64,000 nt of DNA from Silicimonas algicola (GCF_003148765.1 NZ_QGGV01000003.1:1-64000), one strand, 5' to 3'; numbered from the stretch's first letter, positions 49,653 through 58,959 are shown. The notes: generated from the sequence alone by a model not told the origin. Numbers and translations: made by a program.

Positions 49653-49955
49653 TCAGAAGGCCCGGTTCATTTGCGCAGTGACGTCCTCGAGCACTTCGAG
49701 CGTGTCCGGGTTTACGCGGAAAACCTGATCCCCCACACGGAAATACCAGAAGTCTCCGCCTGTCGGCGGAAGCCCGTAATACTCGGCGTTGAGGAGGATT
49801 TGCCCCTGACCCCGGGGTACGACTTCGCCCGCGGCCACTTCGACAGAGCCAGAATTCTCGGGCGGCGTGAGGCACTTGCCACCCACGGTGCAACCATGCG
49901 CGCCCGAGATCTGGATAAAGGCGGCCAAACCGGCCAATACGAGGTAACGAACCAT
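49653..49955 (-). CDS. Small secreted hypothetical protein
   Basis: 100 residues from the ATG at 49955, with GAGGGG 8-9 nt upstream; a 10-codon extension is rejected. Signal peptide YLVLAGLAAFIQISGAHG. The mature part has two Cys near its start (GCTVGGKCLTPPE) and a motif GGDFWYFRVGDQVFRVNPDT, which echoes the RVGD beta motif of the neighbouring 49098-49568 protein, so the two may be distantly related. Function unknown. Confidence 0.65.
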   Translation of the reverse strand: MVRYLVLAGLAAFIQISGAHGCTVGGKCLTPPENSGSVEVAAGEVVPRGQGQILLNAEYYGLPPTGGDFWYFRVGDQVFRVNPDTLEVLEDVTAQMNRAF

Positions 49956-50027
49956 GGGACAACACCCCTCACTCACACCTGTCATACGAGGGGATGACGC
50001 GGAATAAGCGGAAAGGTTCCGTAAAAT

Positions 50028-50807
50028 TCAGGCGTCGATGTCGATCCAGACAGGAACGTGGTCGGAAGGCTTCTCTCGCCCCCGCACGGCCGCCTCGATC
50101 CAGCAGTCGTTCAGCAGGTCGGCAGCTTGAGGCGACAGCAGGTGGTGGTCGATGCGAATGCCGTCGTTCCGGTCGAAGGCGTTGCGCTGATAATCCCAGA
50201 AGCTGTAGTGCCCGCCGCCCGCGTGGCGGACCCGGAAGGCGTCGGTGTAGCCGAGGTTCAGGATCTCGCGGAAGGCGGCGCGGCTGGCGGGCAGGGCGAG
50301 CGCATCCTCGCGCCACGCTGCGGGTCTTGCGGCGTCCTCGTCCTGGGGAATGACATTGTAGTCGCCGCAGATCACCACAGGCTCCTCAGTCTCGAGCAGC
50401 GCCTCGGCGCGGGACTTCAGCCGCGCCATCCAGGCGAGCTTGTAGTCGTACTTCGGACCCGGTGCGGGATTGCCGTTCGGCAGGTAGAGGCCGCAGACGC
50501 GCACCGCGCGTATCCCGATCACGGTCGCCTCGATCCAGCGCGCCTGCTCGTCGGTCTCGTCGCCGGGCAACCCTCGCGTCACGTCCTCGAGAGGTAGCTT
50601 CGACAGGATCGCGACGCCGTTGAAGCCCTTCTGCCCGTGGGTGTGGACGGTGTAGCCCAGGTCCTCGAAATGCTCGCGCGGGAAACCCTCGTCCTGCGAC
50701 TTGATCTCCTGGAGGAGCGCCACGTCGGGCGCGCTTTCGGTCAGCCAGGCGGTGACGGCTTCGATCCGGGCCCGGACGCCGTTGATGTTGAAGGTGGCGA
50801 TGCGCAT
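50028..50807 (-). CDS. xthA: Exodeoxyribonuclease III (AP endonuclease)
   Basis: 259 residues from ATG at 50807. Nuclease of the Exo III/APE1 family for base-excision repair: RIATFNINGVRARI, LLQEIKSQDEGFP with the metal Glu, GLYLPNGNP, ICGDYNVIPQDED, TDAFR, FWDYQRNAFDRNDGIRIDH and catalytic C-terminal PSDHVPVW. The start has no clear ribosome site (the preceding bases are pyrimidine-rich); a 17-codon extension is less likely since family members start at MRIATFN. Confidence 0.97.
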   Translation of the reverse strand: MRIATFNINGVRARIEAVTAWLTESAPDVALLQEIKSQDEGFPREHFEDLGYTVHTHGQKGFNGVAILSKLPLEDVTRGLPGDETDEQARWIEATVIGIRAVRVCGLYLPNGNPAPGPKYDYKLAWMARLKSRAEALLETEEPVVICGDYNVIPQDEDAARPAAWREDALALPASRAAFREILNLGYTDAFRVRHAGGGHYSFWDYQRNAFDRNDGIRIDHHLLSPQAADLLNDCWIEAAVRGREKPSDHVPVWIDIDA

Positions 50808-51085
50808 GAGGGGAGATGACGGGTTTTGCCGGATGTTGTCAAAGCGGATCCGGCGCACGCACCGCGAAAGCGCACGGTCCGAGCCGGCCCTTTGCCTTTT
50901 ATGGCGCAGCCTGATGACGGCTACGCCGAACTCCCAAAGGCTGCTTTGAGACCATTGGGTACGCCCCAGAAATCAATTGTCTTCGGTGTGTCGAGCGGGT
51001 CCGAATGGACCGACTTGGGCCAAGATTGTTTTGACGTCTGATTTTTCGTCCGGAATGCTTGCCTGGAACATCAAAGGGTCGGGCC

Positions 51086-51895
51086 ATGGGAAGAGACGAA
51101 TTCTTTGGAACCGACGATCAACGCGCGGTGCTGCGTCGGGGCCGTGGGATGGCTTCTTTACTGGGTCAGGACCGGCGCTACACTTATTACGGTCGCACGG
51201 TTGGCTTGGCCGGACCAGAGGACGGCGGCATTGAGCAACTTGCAGCCCTGGCCACGGTCCAGGGCAACGCGGCCTACGGTACCGTGCGGTTGAACGAGGC
51301 CGAAGCCATCAAGATGTCGCTGTCGGCGCGCGGGTTCGTCCCCGTGCACTATGACAAGTGGGAGGGCAATCGCTCTGCCATCGCGGCGGCGCGACGGGTT
51401 GTCGAGACGGTTTCCCTGCCCGAGGATCTTACGATGCTGCGTCTTGATGCGTCGACATCGGACGGGCACCTGACCTCTCTGGCCGACATGGCCTTGGGCT
51501 GCGGTGTCCTGCCGCTCTGCGGAGAAGTCTTGCGCGGCCTCTTGCGTCCCGCGCTCTGTTTGGTGGCCATTGACCGCACGTCGAAGGTGGTTTCGTGCGC
51601 AGCGTCATCGGCATACGCCCACGAAGATCATCCCAAACATGGCAGGCAGGCATGGTGGGGAATGCTTGCCACCGACCCTGCGCGGCGTGGTCAGCGGTTG
51701 TCTCTTGTTCTTGGGGCACATGCCTTGCTTGAGATGGAAGCACGGTTCCAATTCGGCAACTTCATGACTGGCGTTGAGCCTGGAAACGCGCCGTCGGAAT
51801 CCATCTGCGCCCGAATGGGACTTTCGCGGGGAGACTTTGCGATCGTCGGATGCACCGATCCGCGCGCCTTGGCCGCTGGACGTATGACGAGGTAG
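51086..51895 (+). CDS. GNAT-like acetyltransferase
   Basis: 269 residues from ATG at 51086. The C-terminal part shows a GNAT-type acetyl-CoA region (WWGMLATDPARRGQRLSLVL, then HALLEMEARFQFGNFMTGVE, APSESICARMGLS). The N-terminal 140 residues (VQGNAAYGTVRLNEAEAIKM, GFVPVHYDKWEGN) look like a degenerate GNAT half, suggesting a tandem-GNAT protein. Substrate unknown; isolated between xthA and a small ORF. Confidence 0.75.
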   Translation: MGRDEFFGTDDQRAVLRRGRGMASLLGQDRRYTYYGRTVGLAGPEDGGIEQLAALATVQGNAAYGTVRLNEAEAIKMSLSARGFVPVHYDKWEGNRSAIAAARRVVETVSLPEDLTMLRLDASTSDGHLTSLADMALGCGVLPLCGEVLRGLLRPALCLVAIDRTSKVVSCAASSAYAHEDHPKHGRQAWWGMLATDPARRGQRLSLVLGAHALLEMEARFQFGNFMTGVEPGNAPSESICARMGLSRGDFAIVGCTDPRALAAGRMTR

Positions 51896-52049
51896 AGCCT
51901 CAATGCCCCCGTATATGGAAGGCGGCTCTCCGCACAGGGGTTAGGTGAAGCGTACGTTTGTCGAGTCGATGGCGTGCCTGCCCCAATTTGCACGAGAAAT
52001 GCAGAAGGCCGGGGTCCGAGCCATCCCTTCGATTGCATCCCCCGGTCTG

Positions 52050-52250
52050 TCAGGCGGGGATCGGCTCTCCCGTCCGCCGCTCTATCGCGATAAAGCGCCG
52101 GGCGCGCGTATCGGCGTCGGTGTGCAGAGGACGCCGTTGAAGCGCGATCGAATGCGGATGAGGCCGCGCTTCGGAGTCGAGCTTAGTGTAGCGTCGCGCC
52201 TTCGCCGGTCCTCCGGGGATACGCTTGCCGTCGATGATATGCTTGGTCAT
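52050..52250 (-). CDS. Small basic hypothetical protein
   Basis: 66 residues. ATG preceded by GGAGG with 5-nt spacing. Very basic (many Arg, Lys, His; MTKHIIDGKRIPGGPAKARR at the start, RARRFIAIERRTGEP near the end), no membrane segment or Cys. A good ribosome site argues for a real gene, though no family is recognised and an overlapping plus-strand frame exists. Confidence 0.5.
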   Translation of the reverse strand: MTKHIIDGKRIPGGPAKARRYTKLDSEARPHPHSIALQRRPLHTDADTRARRFIAIERRTGEPIPA

Positions 52251-52336
52251 CAGAGCCTCCCTTGTCTGGGACAGCCACCCTAACAGATTCGCGCTATGTT
52301 TGCAGGCCCCACCGAAAAGCGAGCAGGCATAAGCTC

Positions 52337-52669
52337 TTACATCGAAAACGACGTCCCGCAGCCGCAGCTCGACGTCGCGTTCGGGTTCTCGATCACGAAG
52401 CGAGCGCCGATCAGCTCGTCTGCGAAGTCGATGACGGCATTCGACAGGAAGGGCAGGGATACCTCGTCCACCACGACCTTCTGTCCCTCGCCTTCCAGCA
52501 CGAGGTCACCGTCCGACGGCTCGCCCATGTCGATGGAGTACTGGAAGCCCGAGCATCCGCCGCCCTCGACGGCGACGCGAAGCGCCCTGGGCGCGTCCGC
52601 GCCTTCGTTGATCTCGGCCAGCCGCGCAAAGGCGCGGGGCGTGACACGGGGAGGAAGGGCAAGGTCCAT
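52337..52669 (-). CDS. erpA: A-type iron-sulfur cluster insertion protein ErpA
   Basis: 110 residues from ATG at 52669 with GGAG 7 nt upstream. Cluster-binding cysteines Cys39 (EGGGCSGFQY), Cys102 and Cys104 (SSCGCGTSF) in the standard A-type spacing. Delivers [4Fe-4S] clusters to apoproteins, such as IspG in this window. Divergent from dgt with 77 nt between the starts, the arrangement common in alphaproteobacteria. Confidence 0.95.
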   Translation of the reverse strand: MDLALPPRVTPRAFARLAEINEGADAPRALRVAVEGGGCSGFQYSIDMGEPSDGDLVLEGEGQKVVVDEVSLPFLSNAVIDFADELIGARFVIENPNATSSCGCGTSFSM

Positions 52670-52746
52670 CTCGGACTCCGGCGTTTCTTTTGCTGCTTCA
52701 ACGGAATATATGGGCGACGGGACAGGCGAACAAGACAGGGGACGCA

Positions 52747-53922
52747 ATGCAGGCGCCCTATGCGTCGGACCCGGCGACAAGCCGGGGCCGGCTGCACGAC
52801 GAGGACGAGTCCACCTTCCGGTCCGCCTTCCAGCGCGACCGGGACCGGATCATCCATGCCAGCGCCTTCCGGCGGCTGAAGCACAAGACGCAGGTCTTCA
52901 TCGAACACGAGGGCGACTACTTCCGCACGCGCCTCACGCATTCCATCGAGGTGGCACAGGTGGCGCGGACGATTGCGGGCGCGCTTGGCCTCAACGCCGA
53001 ACTGACCGAGGCGGTGGCGCTGGCGCACGACTTGGGCCATACGCCCTTCGGTCACACGGGCGAAGAGGCACTGTCGGCGCTCATGGCACCCTACGGCGGC
53101 TTCGATCACAACGCGCAAGCGCTGCGGATCGTGACTGCGCTGGAACGGCATTATGCGCGGTTCGACGGGTTGAACCTGACCTGGGAAACCCTTGAAGGCA
53201 TTGCGAAACACAATGGTCCGGTGACGGGCGTGCTGCCTTGGGCGCTGGCCGAGTACCAGACCAAGCACGACCTCGAACTTCACACCTACGCCAGCGCCGA
53301 GGCGCAGGTGGCGGCGATCTCGGACGACGTGGCCTACAACCACCACGACCTGCACGATGGGCTGCGGGCGGAATTGTTCTCGACCGACGAACTTGGAAAG
53401 CTCCCCATCCTCGACCGCTGCTTCGCCCGCGTCGACGAGATCTATCCCGGCCTCAACTACTATCGCCGAAGGCACGAGGCGCTGCGGCGCTTTTTCGGGC
53501 TTCTGGTCGAGGACGTCATCGCGGTGGCGCAGAGATCCCTGGCCGAGATCCAGCCGGCCAGCGCGCAGGACATCCGCGAGGCGGGGTTCCAGATGATCCG
53601 TTTTTCCGAGCCGCTGTTCCAGGATCTGAAGGTGATCCGCCAATTCCTCTTCACCCGCATGTATCGCGCACCGACGGTCGTGAAGATGCGCGCCGAGGTG
53701 ACCCGCGTGATCGACGAGCTTTTCCCGTTCTTCATGGCGCACCCCGACAACTTGCCGAAGCAGTGGCGGAAGGACGTCGAGGACGCCGAGGACGAAACCG
53801 CGCTCGCCCGCATCGTGTCCGACTACATCGCGGGCATGACCGACCGTTTCGCGCTTCAATGCCACGAGAGGTTCATCGGGGGCGGCGAGGCGGCGGCGAT
53901 GCGTAGCGTGCCGGTGGGGTGA
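52747..53922 (+). CDS. dgt: Deoxyguanosinetriphosphate triphosphohydrolase-like protein
   Basis: 391 residues from ATG at 52747 with AGGGGA upstream. HD-domain dNTPase: RDRIIHASAFRRLKHKTQV at the N-terminus, RLTHSIEVAQVARTI (first His), AHDLGHTPFGHTGE (HD pair), HNGPVTG, DDVAYNHHDLHDG. Removes triphosphate from dNTPs and so controls pool balance. Alphaproteobacterial members are shorter than E. coli Dgt, as here. Its stop lies 4 nt from the stop of the convergent QueC-like gene. Confidence 0.95.
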   Translation: MQAPYASDPATSRGRLHDEDESTFRSAFQRDRDRIIHASAFRRLKHKTQVFIEHEGDYFRTRLTHSIEVAQVARTIAGALGLNAELTEAVALAHDLGHTPFGHTGEEALSALMAPYGGFDHNAQALRIVTALERHYARFDGLNLTWETLEGIAKHNGPVTGVLPWALAEYQTKHDLELHTYASAEAQVAAISDDVAYNHHDLHDGLRAELFSTDELGKLPILDRCFARVDEIYPGLNYYRRRHEALRRFFGLLVEDVIAVAQRSLAEIQPASAQDIREAGFQMIRFSEPLFQDLKVIRQFLFTRMYRAPTVVKMRAEVTRVIDELFPFFMAHPDNLPKQWRKDVEDAEDETALARIVSDYIAGMTDRFALQCHERFIGGGEAAAMRSVPVG

Positions 53923-53926
53923 CGTC

Positions 53927-55060
53927 TCAGGCTTTGCCCGTCGGGGTGATCTTCCGCCGCAGTCTGTCGAGCCGGTTCGTCAAAACGGTCCGGAGGGCAG
54001 CATCGTCGAGCGTCGGCTCGAGGTCCTTGAGAAAGACCATGTGCCGCCTGAGGCCCGCGGGGTAGTTCGGCAGGGTCATCGCCGCAAAATGCTCGGCCAG
54101 GTCCGGATTGGCTTCGAAATACGGGGCGGGATCGACGCCCGCCGCGACGAGGTTCAGCTTCGTCCGGACGCATTTCTCGCAGGTGCCGCAATTGCCGCCG
54201 ATTTCCTTGTTCTGGCAGACCGACACGGCTCTCATCAGGTCGGGATCGGCGTCGACGATAGCCCGGACCTTGGCGGTCCGCCCGGCCTCGCCGCCGGCGT
54301 GATGGATCGGGAACCATGTGGACCCAAGCGCTTCGACGATAGGGCGCGAGTTGCCCCAGGGCGTATAGCCGTACTCTTGCGCCAGCGTGAAGTCTGCGGC
54401 GATGGACCCGTCTCGGAAACATTGGGCGTGGAAGGCCAGCATCATCGCCAGGACGCAGGTGTGCGTGGCATTGAAATAGAGCTTGTGGTCGCGGACCGTC
54501 GTTTCGGCCGTCACCAGCTCCAGCCCGAGGACCTCCGCGAGACGCGCCACCCGGCCGCGCCTCTCGACGAAGCCGGGCGAGGTGGCGCGCGGGTAGTCTG
54601 CGCCCGCGACGAGAAGGCCATGACCAGCCCGGCCTTCGGCGACGTCCTTCATGGCAGCGTAAGTTGAATCTATACCGCCCGAGAGGCAGATCAGGCCGCC
54701 GTGGCGCGGGGCATGGACTGGGGCCGGGACGAGATTGGTCGCTTCGATGGTGACGGGATAGCAGCGGCGAACGCGCCACAGATCGAAAATGTCGACCACG
54801 CGGCGCGCGGCGGCAAGGCCGTCCTCCGTAATCGGAAGATCGGTCCTAACATTCCAGTTGTTCCGCACCGCCACGGCGAGGGTGCCGAAAAGCGCGAAGT
54901 CGAAGACGTCGTGCGTCCCGATGTCGTTGAGGTCGGAGGTCACGTCGAACGCCGCGTCGCCAAAGTGCACTCGGCTGGTCGAGCCCTGTTGCACGACCGT
55001 CAGGTCCAACGTCCGTGCTTTCGGAACACGGATCAATCTTTCGGTTAGCACAGTCAGCAA
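53927..55060 (-). CDS. Stand-alone QueC-like PP-loop ATPase with zinc cluster
   Basis: 377 residues, TTG start with GAGG 8 nt upstream. Residues about 120-305 form an N-type ATP pyrophosphatase: PP-loop LICLSGGIDST (about 125-133), and a cysteine cluster Cys282, Cys291, Cys294, Cys297 whose C-x8-C-x2-C-x2-C spacing equals the zinc site of QueC. QueC itself is about 230 residues; here an extra N-terminal domain of about 115 residues and a C-terminal tail of about 70 are present. It therefore probably adenylates and amidates some other carboxylate. No other preQ0 genes are nearby. Confidence 0.8.
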   Translation of the reverse strand: MLTVLTERLIRVPKARTLDLTVVQQGSTSRVHFGDAAFDVTSDLNDIGTHDVFDFALFGTLAVAVRNNWNVRTDLPITEDGLAAARRVVDIFDLWRVRRCYPVTIEATNLVPAPVHAPRHGGLICLSGGIDSTYAAMKDVAEGRAGHGLLVAGADYPRATSPGFVERRGRVARLAEVLGLELVTAETTVRDHKLYFNATHTCVLAMMLAFHAQCFRDGSIAADFTLAQEYGYTPWGNSRPIVEALGSTWFPIHHAGGEAGRTAKVRAIVDADPDLMRAVSVCQNKEIGGNCGTCEKCVRTKLNLVAAGVDPAPYFEANPDLAEHFAAMTLPNYPAGLRRHMVFLKDLEPTLDDAALRTVLTNRLDRLRRKITPTGKA

Positions 55061-55256
55061 AGCTGCAACCTCGAGAAGTGGCCCCCTTGGTTGTTCACAC
55101 GGTGCGGCTCAAAGAACAACCCTGACGCCAAGGCATCGGCGGGGATAGGGTCGCTTGTATCGCGGTGGCCGCAGCACCAGCCGGAAGCACCGGCCCGCTT
55201 TCGTTGACGCCGGGCGCCGGAGTGTTAAACCCCGCCAAGAGCCAAGGACCGGACCC

Positions 55257-56981
55257 ATGAACATCTTCGCCGACATCCGCACCTCCGTGATCGAGACGCT
55301 CGACGCCCTTGTGGCCGAGGGGCGGCTGCCCTCGGGCCTGTCCTGGGGCGCGGTGGCGGTGGAGCCACCGCGCGATCCGGCGCATGGCGACATGGCGACG
55401 AACGCGGCGATGGTCCTGGCAAAGCCCGCCGACAAGGCTCCCCGCGACATCGCGGTCGAACTGGCCGAGCGGCTGACGTCCGATCCGCGGATCGCGACAG
55501 CCGAGGTCGCGGGTCCAGGGTTCATAAACATCCGTCTCGTCCCCGAGGTCTGGCATGATGTCGTGGCCGAGGCCATCGACGCCGGGAGGTCCTTCGGCCA
55601 TTCGGGCCTCGGCGCGGGCGTGAAGGTGAACATCGAGTATGTCTCGGCGAACCCGACGGGACCCCTCCACGTCGGACACACGCGGGGCGCGGTTTTCGGG
55701 GACGCGCTTGCGGCGCTGCTCGAATTCGCGGGCTACGACGTCACGCGCGAATACTACATCAACGACGGCGGCGCGCAGGTCGACGTCCTCGCCCGCTCGG
55801 CCTACGAGCGGTACCGCGAGGCGAACGGCCTTTCTCCCGAGATCGCCGAGGGTCTCTACCCCGGCGACTATCTCGTTCCTGTGGGCGAAGCGCTGAAGGT
55901 GAAGTACGGCGACCGGCTTCTGAACCTGCCCGAGGGCGAATGGCTGACCGAGGTCCGCGACTTCGCCACCGACGCCATGATGGAGCTGATCCGCGAGGAT
56001 CTGGCGACGCTCGGCGTGAAGATGGACCACTTCTTCTCCGAGAAGTCGCTTTACGGCACGGGTCGGATCGAGGCGGCGATCGCGGAGCTGAAGAAGCGGG
56101 GCCTGATCTACAAGGGCACGCTCGAGCCGCCGAAGGGCAAGGTGCCCGAGGACTGGGAGCCGCGCGAGCAGACGCTCTTCAAGTCGACCGAGCATGGCGA
56201 CGACGTCGACCGGCCGATCATGAAGTCGGACGGCGCCTGGACCTATTTCGCACCCGACATCGCCTATCACTGGGACAAGATCGCGCGCGGCTTCGACGAG
56301 TTGATCGACGTCTTCGGCGCGGACCACGGCGGCTACGTCAAGCGGATGAACGCCGCCGTCTCGGCCCTGTCGGACGGGCGCGTGCCGGTCGACATCAAGC
56401 TGACGCAGCTCGTGAAGCTCTACAAGAATGGCGAGCCCTTCAAGATGTCGAAGCGGGCGGGGACCTTCATTACCCTCCGCGACGTGGTCGAGGAGGTCGG
56501 AGCGGACGTGACGCGCTTCGTGATGCTCACGCGCAAGAATGACGCGCCGCTCGACTTCGACTTCGCCAAGGTGACGGAGCAATCGAAGGACAACCCGGTC
56601 TTCTACGTCCAGTACGCCCACGCCCGCGTCAGGTCCGTCATGCGCCGGGCCGAGACGATGCACCTCGACTGGTCGGACAATGCCCGGCTCGAGGACGAGG
56701 CGGAGTTTACCGTGGCGAAGAAGATCGCAGAATGGCCGCGCCTGATCGAGATCGCCGCCCGCAATCACGAGCCGCACCGGGTCGCCTTCTACCTCTACGA
56801 GCTGGCGTCGGATTTCCACGCGCTGTGGAACAAGGGCAACGACAATTCTGCCTTGCGTTTCGTGCAGGAGGGCAATCCCCAGGCCACGGCGGCGAAAATC
56901 GCGCTGCCCCGTGCGGTGGCAGTGGTGATCGCCAACGGGTTGAGGATCCTTGGGGTCACGCCGGTCGAGGAGATGCGGTAG
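55257..56981 (+). CDS. argS: Arginyl-tRNA synthetase
   Basis: 574 residues from ATG at 55257; the longer frame to 55155 is rejected. N-terminal Add-1 domain, then the HIGH-type motif [17 protein letters not shown], class Ia core with [11 protein letters not shown] and [15 protein letters not shown]-type loop [14 protein letters not shown], and a C-terminal anticodon-binding helix bundle. First gene of the argS - SPOR - nagZ - scpA - scpB order typical of Rhodobacteraceae, although here an orphan gene intervenes. Confidence 0.98.
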   Translation: MNIFADIRTSVIETLDALVAEGRLPSGLSWGAVAVEPPRDPAHGDMATNAAMVLAKPADKAPRDIAVELAERLTSDPRIATAEVAGPGFINIRLVPEVWHDVVAEAIDAGRSFGHSGLGAGVKVNIEYVSANPTGPLHVGHTRGAVFGDALAALLEFAGYDVTREYYINDGGAQVDVLARSAYERYREANGLSPEIAEGLYPGDYLVPVGEALKVKYGDRLLNLPEGEWLTEVRDFATDAMMELIREDLATLGVKMDHFFSEKSLYGTGRIEAAIAELKKRGLIYKGTLEPPKGKVPEDWEPREQTLFKSTEHGDDVDRPIMKSDGAWTYFAPDIAYHWDKIARGFDELIDVFGADHGGYVKRMNAAVSALSDGRVPVDIKLTQLVKLYKNGEPFKMSKRAGTFITLRDVVEEVGADVTRFVMLTRKNDAPLDFDFAKVTEQSKDNPVFYVQYAHARVRSVMRRAETMHLDWSDNARLEDEAEFTVAKKIAEWPRLIEIAARNHEPHRVAFYLYELASDFHALWNKGNDNSALRFVQEGNPQATAAKIALPRAVAVVIANGLRILGVTPVEEMR

Positions 56982-57086
56982 GGAGCGGCGGGAGGGCGGT
57001 TGGCAGGAGTGCGAACAACCTGCGATTCATTGTCTCGCATAATGCCTCCTCATAAAGTTCTCCATGACAGCGACCTCAGAGTGCCG

Positions 57087-57596
57087 ATGACCTCCAGGTT
57101 CCTCATCACGTTCGCAAAAAAGATCCTAGTGTTCGGCTCTGTGATGACCGGAGCGGCATACTCTATGGCGCACGCTGACGTTCGCGCGACGGCCGTAGCT
57201 TATGGCTGCGTCTCACTTGAAACAGAGTTCGAAGACGGAACACGATCAGACGAAACATATCGATTGCACCTCATTCAAATTGAGCGGCTAGGCGCAGAAG
57301 CAGACGAAAGTTCATTGGCTCTCTATTCATTGGGCCCGCTGATGAGAGCTGCGGGAGGTGGACTTTTTGTGAGTACGTCGCAGGTGATTTCGTCTTCGGC
57401 AAACACGCGCCGCGACGTCCTTGCCGAGGCGACTGTGGACGGAACTGAGTATGGCTGGTTTTCTATTGGCTCAACGCGCGTTCCAACCGGGAGGGAAAAT
57501 CCTCTCTACCATGTGCGTCCCGCGTCTGAAGTGGAGGGTCTGCGTTCCGGTTCAGCTATTACCGAGTTTGAGTGTTCGCAGGTTCTTTTCGAGTAG
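57087..57596 (+). CDS. Orphan secreted hypothetical protein
   Basis: 169 residues from the ATG at 57087, the start that exposes a signal peptide (FLITFAKKILVFGSVMTGAA, cleavage after AHA-D). Mature protein of about 140 residues with two Cys (YGCVSLE, EFECSQV) and no recognised domain. Base composition is clearly lower in GC than its neighbours and codons such as ATT, TCT, AAA and GAA are common, suggesting recent acquisition. It interrupts the conserved argS-SPOR gene order. No strong ribosome site. Confidence 0.6.
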   Translation: MTSRFLITFAKKILVFGSVMTGAAYSMAHADVRATAVAYGCVSLETEFEDGTRSDETYRLHLIQIERLGAEADESSLALYSLGPLMRAAGGGLFVSTSQVISSSANTRRDVLAEATVDGTEYGWFSIGSTRVPTGRENPLYHVRPASEVEGLRSGSAITEFECSQVLFE

Positions 57597-57741
57597 CGAA
57601 CACACCTAGGGCTCCTCGCTTCTCGTCTTCCAAGCGGAACACCAAGGCTGCCACACTCTAATATCCGACAAGAGACATTCCCCGCCCGCGGACCGCACCT
57701 CCCGCCACCAGCGAAAATCGCCCCACATCGCCCCGTAACCG

Positions 57742-57769
57742 TTGTTATTTCTGGCGGATGGCGTATCCT
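57742..57769 (+). promoter_or_regulatory. Predicted sigma-70 promoter for the SPOR-nagZ-scpAB operon
   Basis: TTGTTA (57742-57747) and TATCCT (57764-57769) with 16-nt spacing. The predicted transcript would have a leader of about 125 nt before the SPOR gene. The rest of the 57597-57899 gap holds no gene I can support. Confidence 0.45.
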
Positions 57770-57802
57770 TGCTGTGACGCCGGTCTAGGAAACGCGCTGA
57801 CT

Positions 57803-57876
57803 GCCGGGAAACCGGCCTCAACGACAGCGCCCAGGCCTCGCGTCATCGAGCAGTGGAGACTGCCGGAACAACCGGC
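57803..57876 (+). promoter_or_regulatory. Twin leader hairpins with identical stems
   Basis: GCCGG-GAAA-CCGGC (57803-57816, GNRA tetraloop) and GCCGG-AACAA-CCGGC (57862-57876) lie in the leader of the SPOR gene; the second ends 23 nt before its start codon. Both are preceded by ACT. They may be recognised as a pair by an RNA-binding protein; role unknown. Confidence 0.4.
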
Positions 57877-57899
57877 GGCGGGCAGTTGAGGCATGAAAC

Positions 57900-58958
57900 A
57901 TGGCGGCACTCAATTACGATGACTATGGCGACGGATCCTATGGGAGCACCTTCGCCGCAGCGATGAACTGGGCCGGGGCGGGGCTGTCGGTCCTGCTGAT
58001 CGCCGGTCTGGCGACCTGGGGATGGCAGCTTTGGGTGCGCGACGTGACCGGGGTTCCGGTCGTTCGCGCCCTGGAAGGTCCGATGCGGATCGCACCCGAG
58101 GATCCGGGCGGGCTGGCCAGCGACTACCAGGGGCTGACGGTCAACCGCATCGCGGAAGAGCGCGTCGATGTGGCGCCTTCGGACCGCGTTGTGCTGGCCC
58201 CTCAGCCCGCGACGCTCGACGAGGAGGAGGATCTGGCGATGGCCGAGCTTCCGCCGGTTGTGGCCCCTGCGCCGACGCCTGACGCGACGCCGGCGGTCAT
58301 GTCGCTTGAGGACGACGCCTTTGCGACCATGCCTCCGGTCGTCGAAGTGGCGGACGAGGACGTCGCCGCCTTCACCTCCGATGCCGTGAGCGAGGACTTC
58401 GGCGCAGCTTTCGACGAGGAGGGCGTGGAGGACGGCTTCGGCACGGTCACCAATGCCGACGGCACCGCGGCCCTGACCGAGGAGCCCGCGCCGTCGGCCA
58501 CGGATCTCGCGGTTGCTGCGGCCCTGGCGGACATCGGTCTCGCCCCGGAACCGCTCGTGGCCGAGCCCGCCGTCCTGCGCGTCGCGGCCCCCGCCCATGT
58601 TCCGGCGCGCACGCCGCGCCCGGTCGAGCGGCCCGCCCGCCTTCAGCGCGTATCCTTGGCGTCCGCCAGCGCCGCCGACGGCAGCGTCGATCCGGTTCGC
58701 ATCCCGCCCGGCACGCGCCTCGTGCAACTCGGCGCCTTCGGCAGCGCCCAGGTGGCGGAGGCCGAATGGCTGGCCGCCGAGGAGCGCTTCGGCGAATACA
58801 TGGGTGGCAAGGGCCGGGTGATCCAGGAAGCGCAGAGCGGTGGGCGGACCTTCTTCCGTCTTCGCGCGGTCGGCTTCGACGATCTTGGCGACGCACGGCG
58901 CTTCTGCGCGGTGCTGGTTGCCGAGGGCGCCAACTGCATCCCGGTCGTGCAGGAATAA
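57900..58958 (+). CDS. SPOR domain membrane protein
   Basis: 352 residues. Cytoplasmic N-terminus of about 23 residues, one membrane helix (AMNWAGAGLSVLLIAGLATW), a long acidic Ala/Pro-rich periplasmic linker (about 60-265), then a C-terminal SPOR domain (about 268-350: TRLVQLGAFGSAQVAEAEWL, FFRLRAVGFDDLGDARRFC). SPOR domains bind denuded septal peptidoglycan, so a division-site role is likely. Its stop is 1 nt before the nagZ start. Confidence 0.92.
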   Translation: MAALNYDDYGDGSYGSTFAAAMNWAGAGLSVLLIAGLATWGWQLWVRDVTGVPVVRALEGPMRIAPEDPGGLASDYQGLTVNRIAEERVDVAPSDRVVLAPQPATLDEEEDLAMAELPPVVAPAPTPDATPAVMSLEDDAFATMPPVVEVADEDVAAFTSDAVSEDFGAAFDEEGVEDGFGTVTNADGTAALTEEPAPSATDLAVAAALADIGLAPEPLVAEPAVLRVAAPAHVPARTPRPVERPARLQRVSLASASAADGSVDPVRIPPGTRLVQLGAFGSAQVAEAEWLAAEERFGEYMGGKGRVIQEAQSGGRTFFRLRAVGFDDLGDARRFCAVLVAEGANCIPVVQE

Positions 58959-58959
58959 G

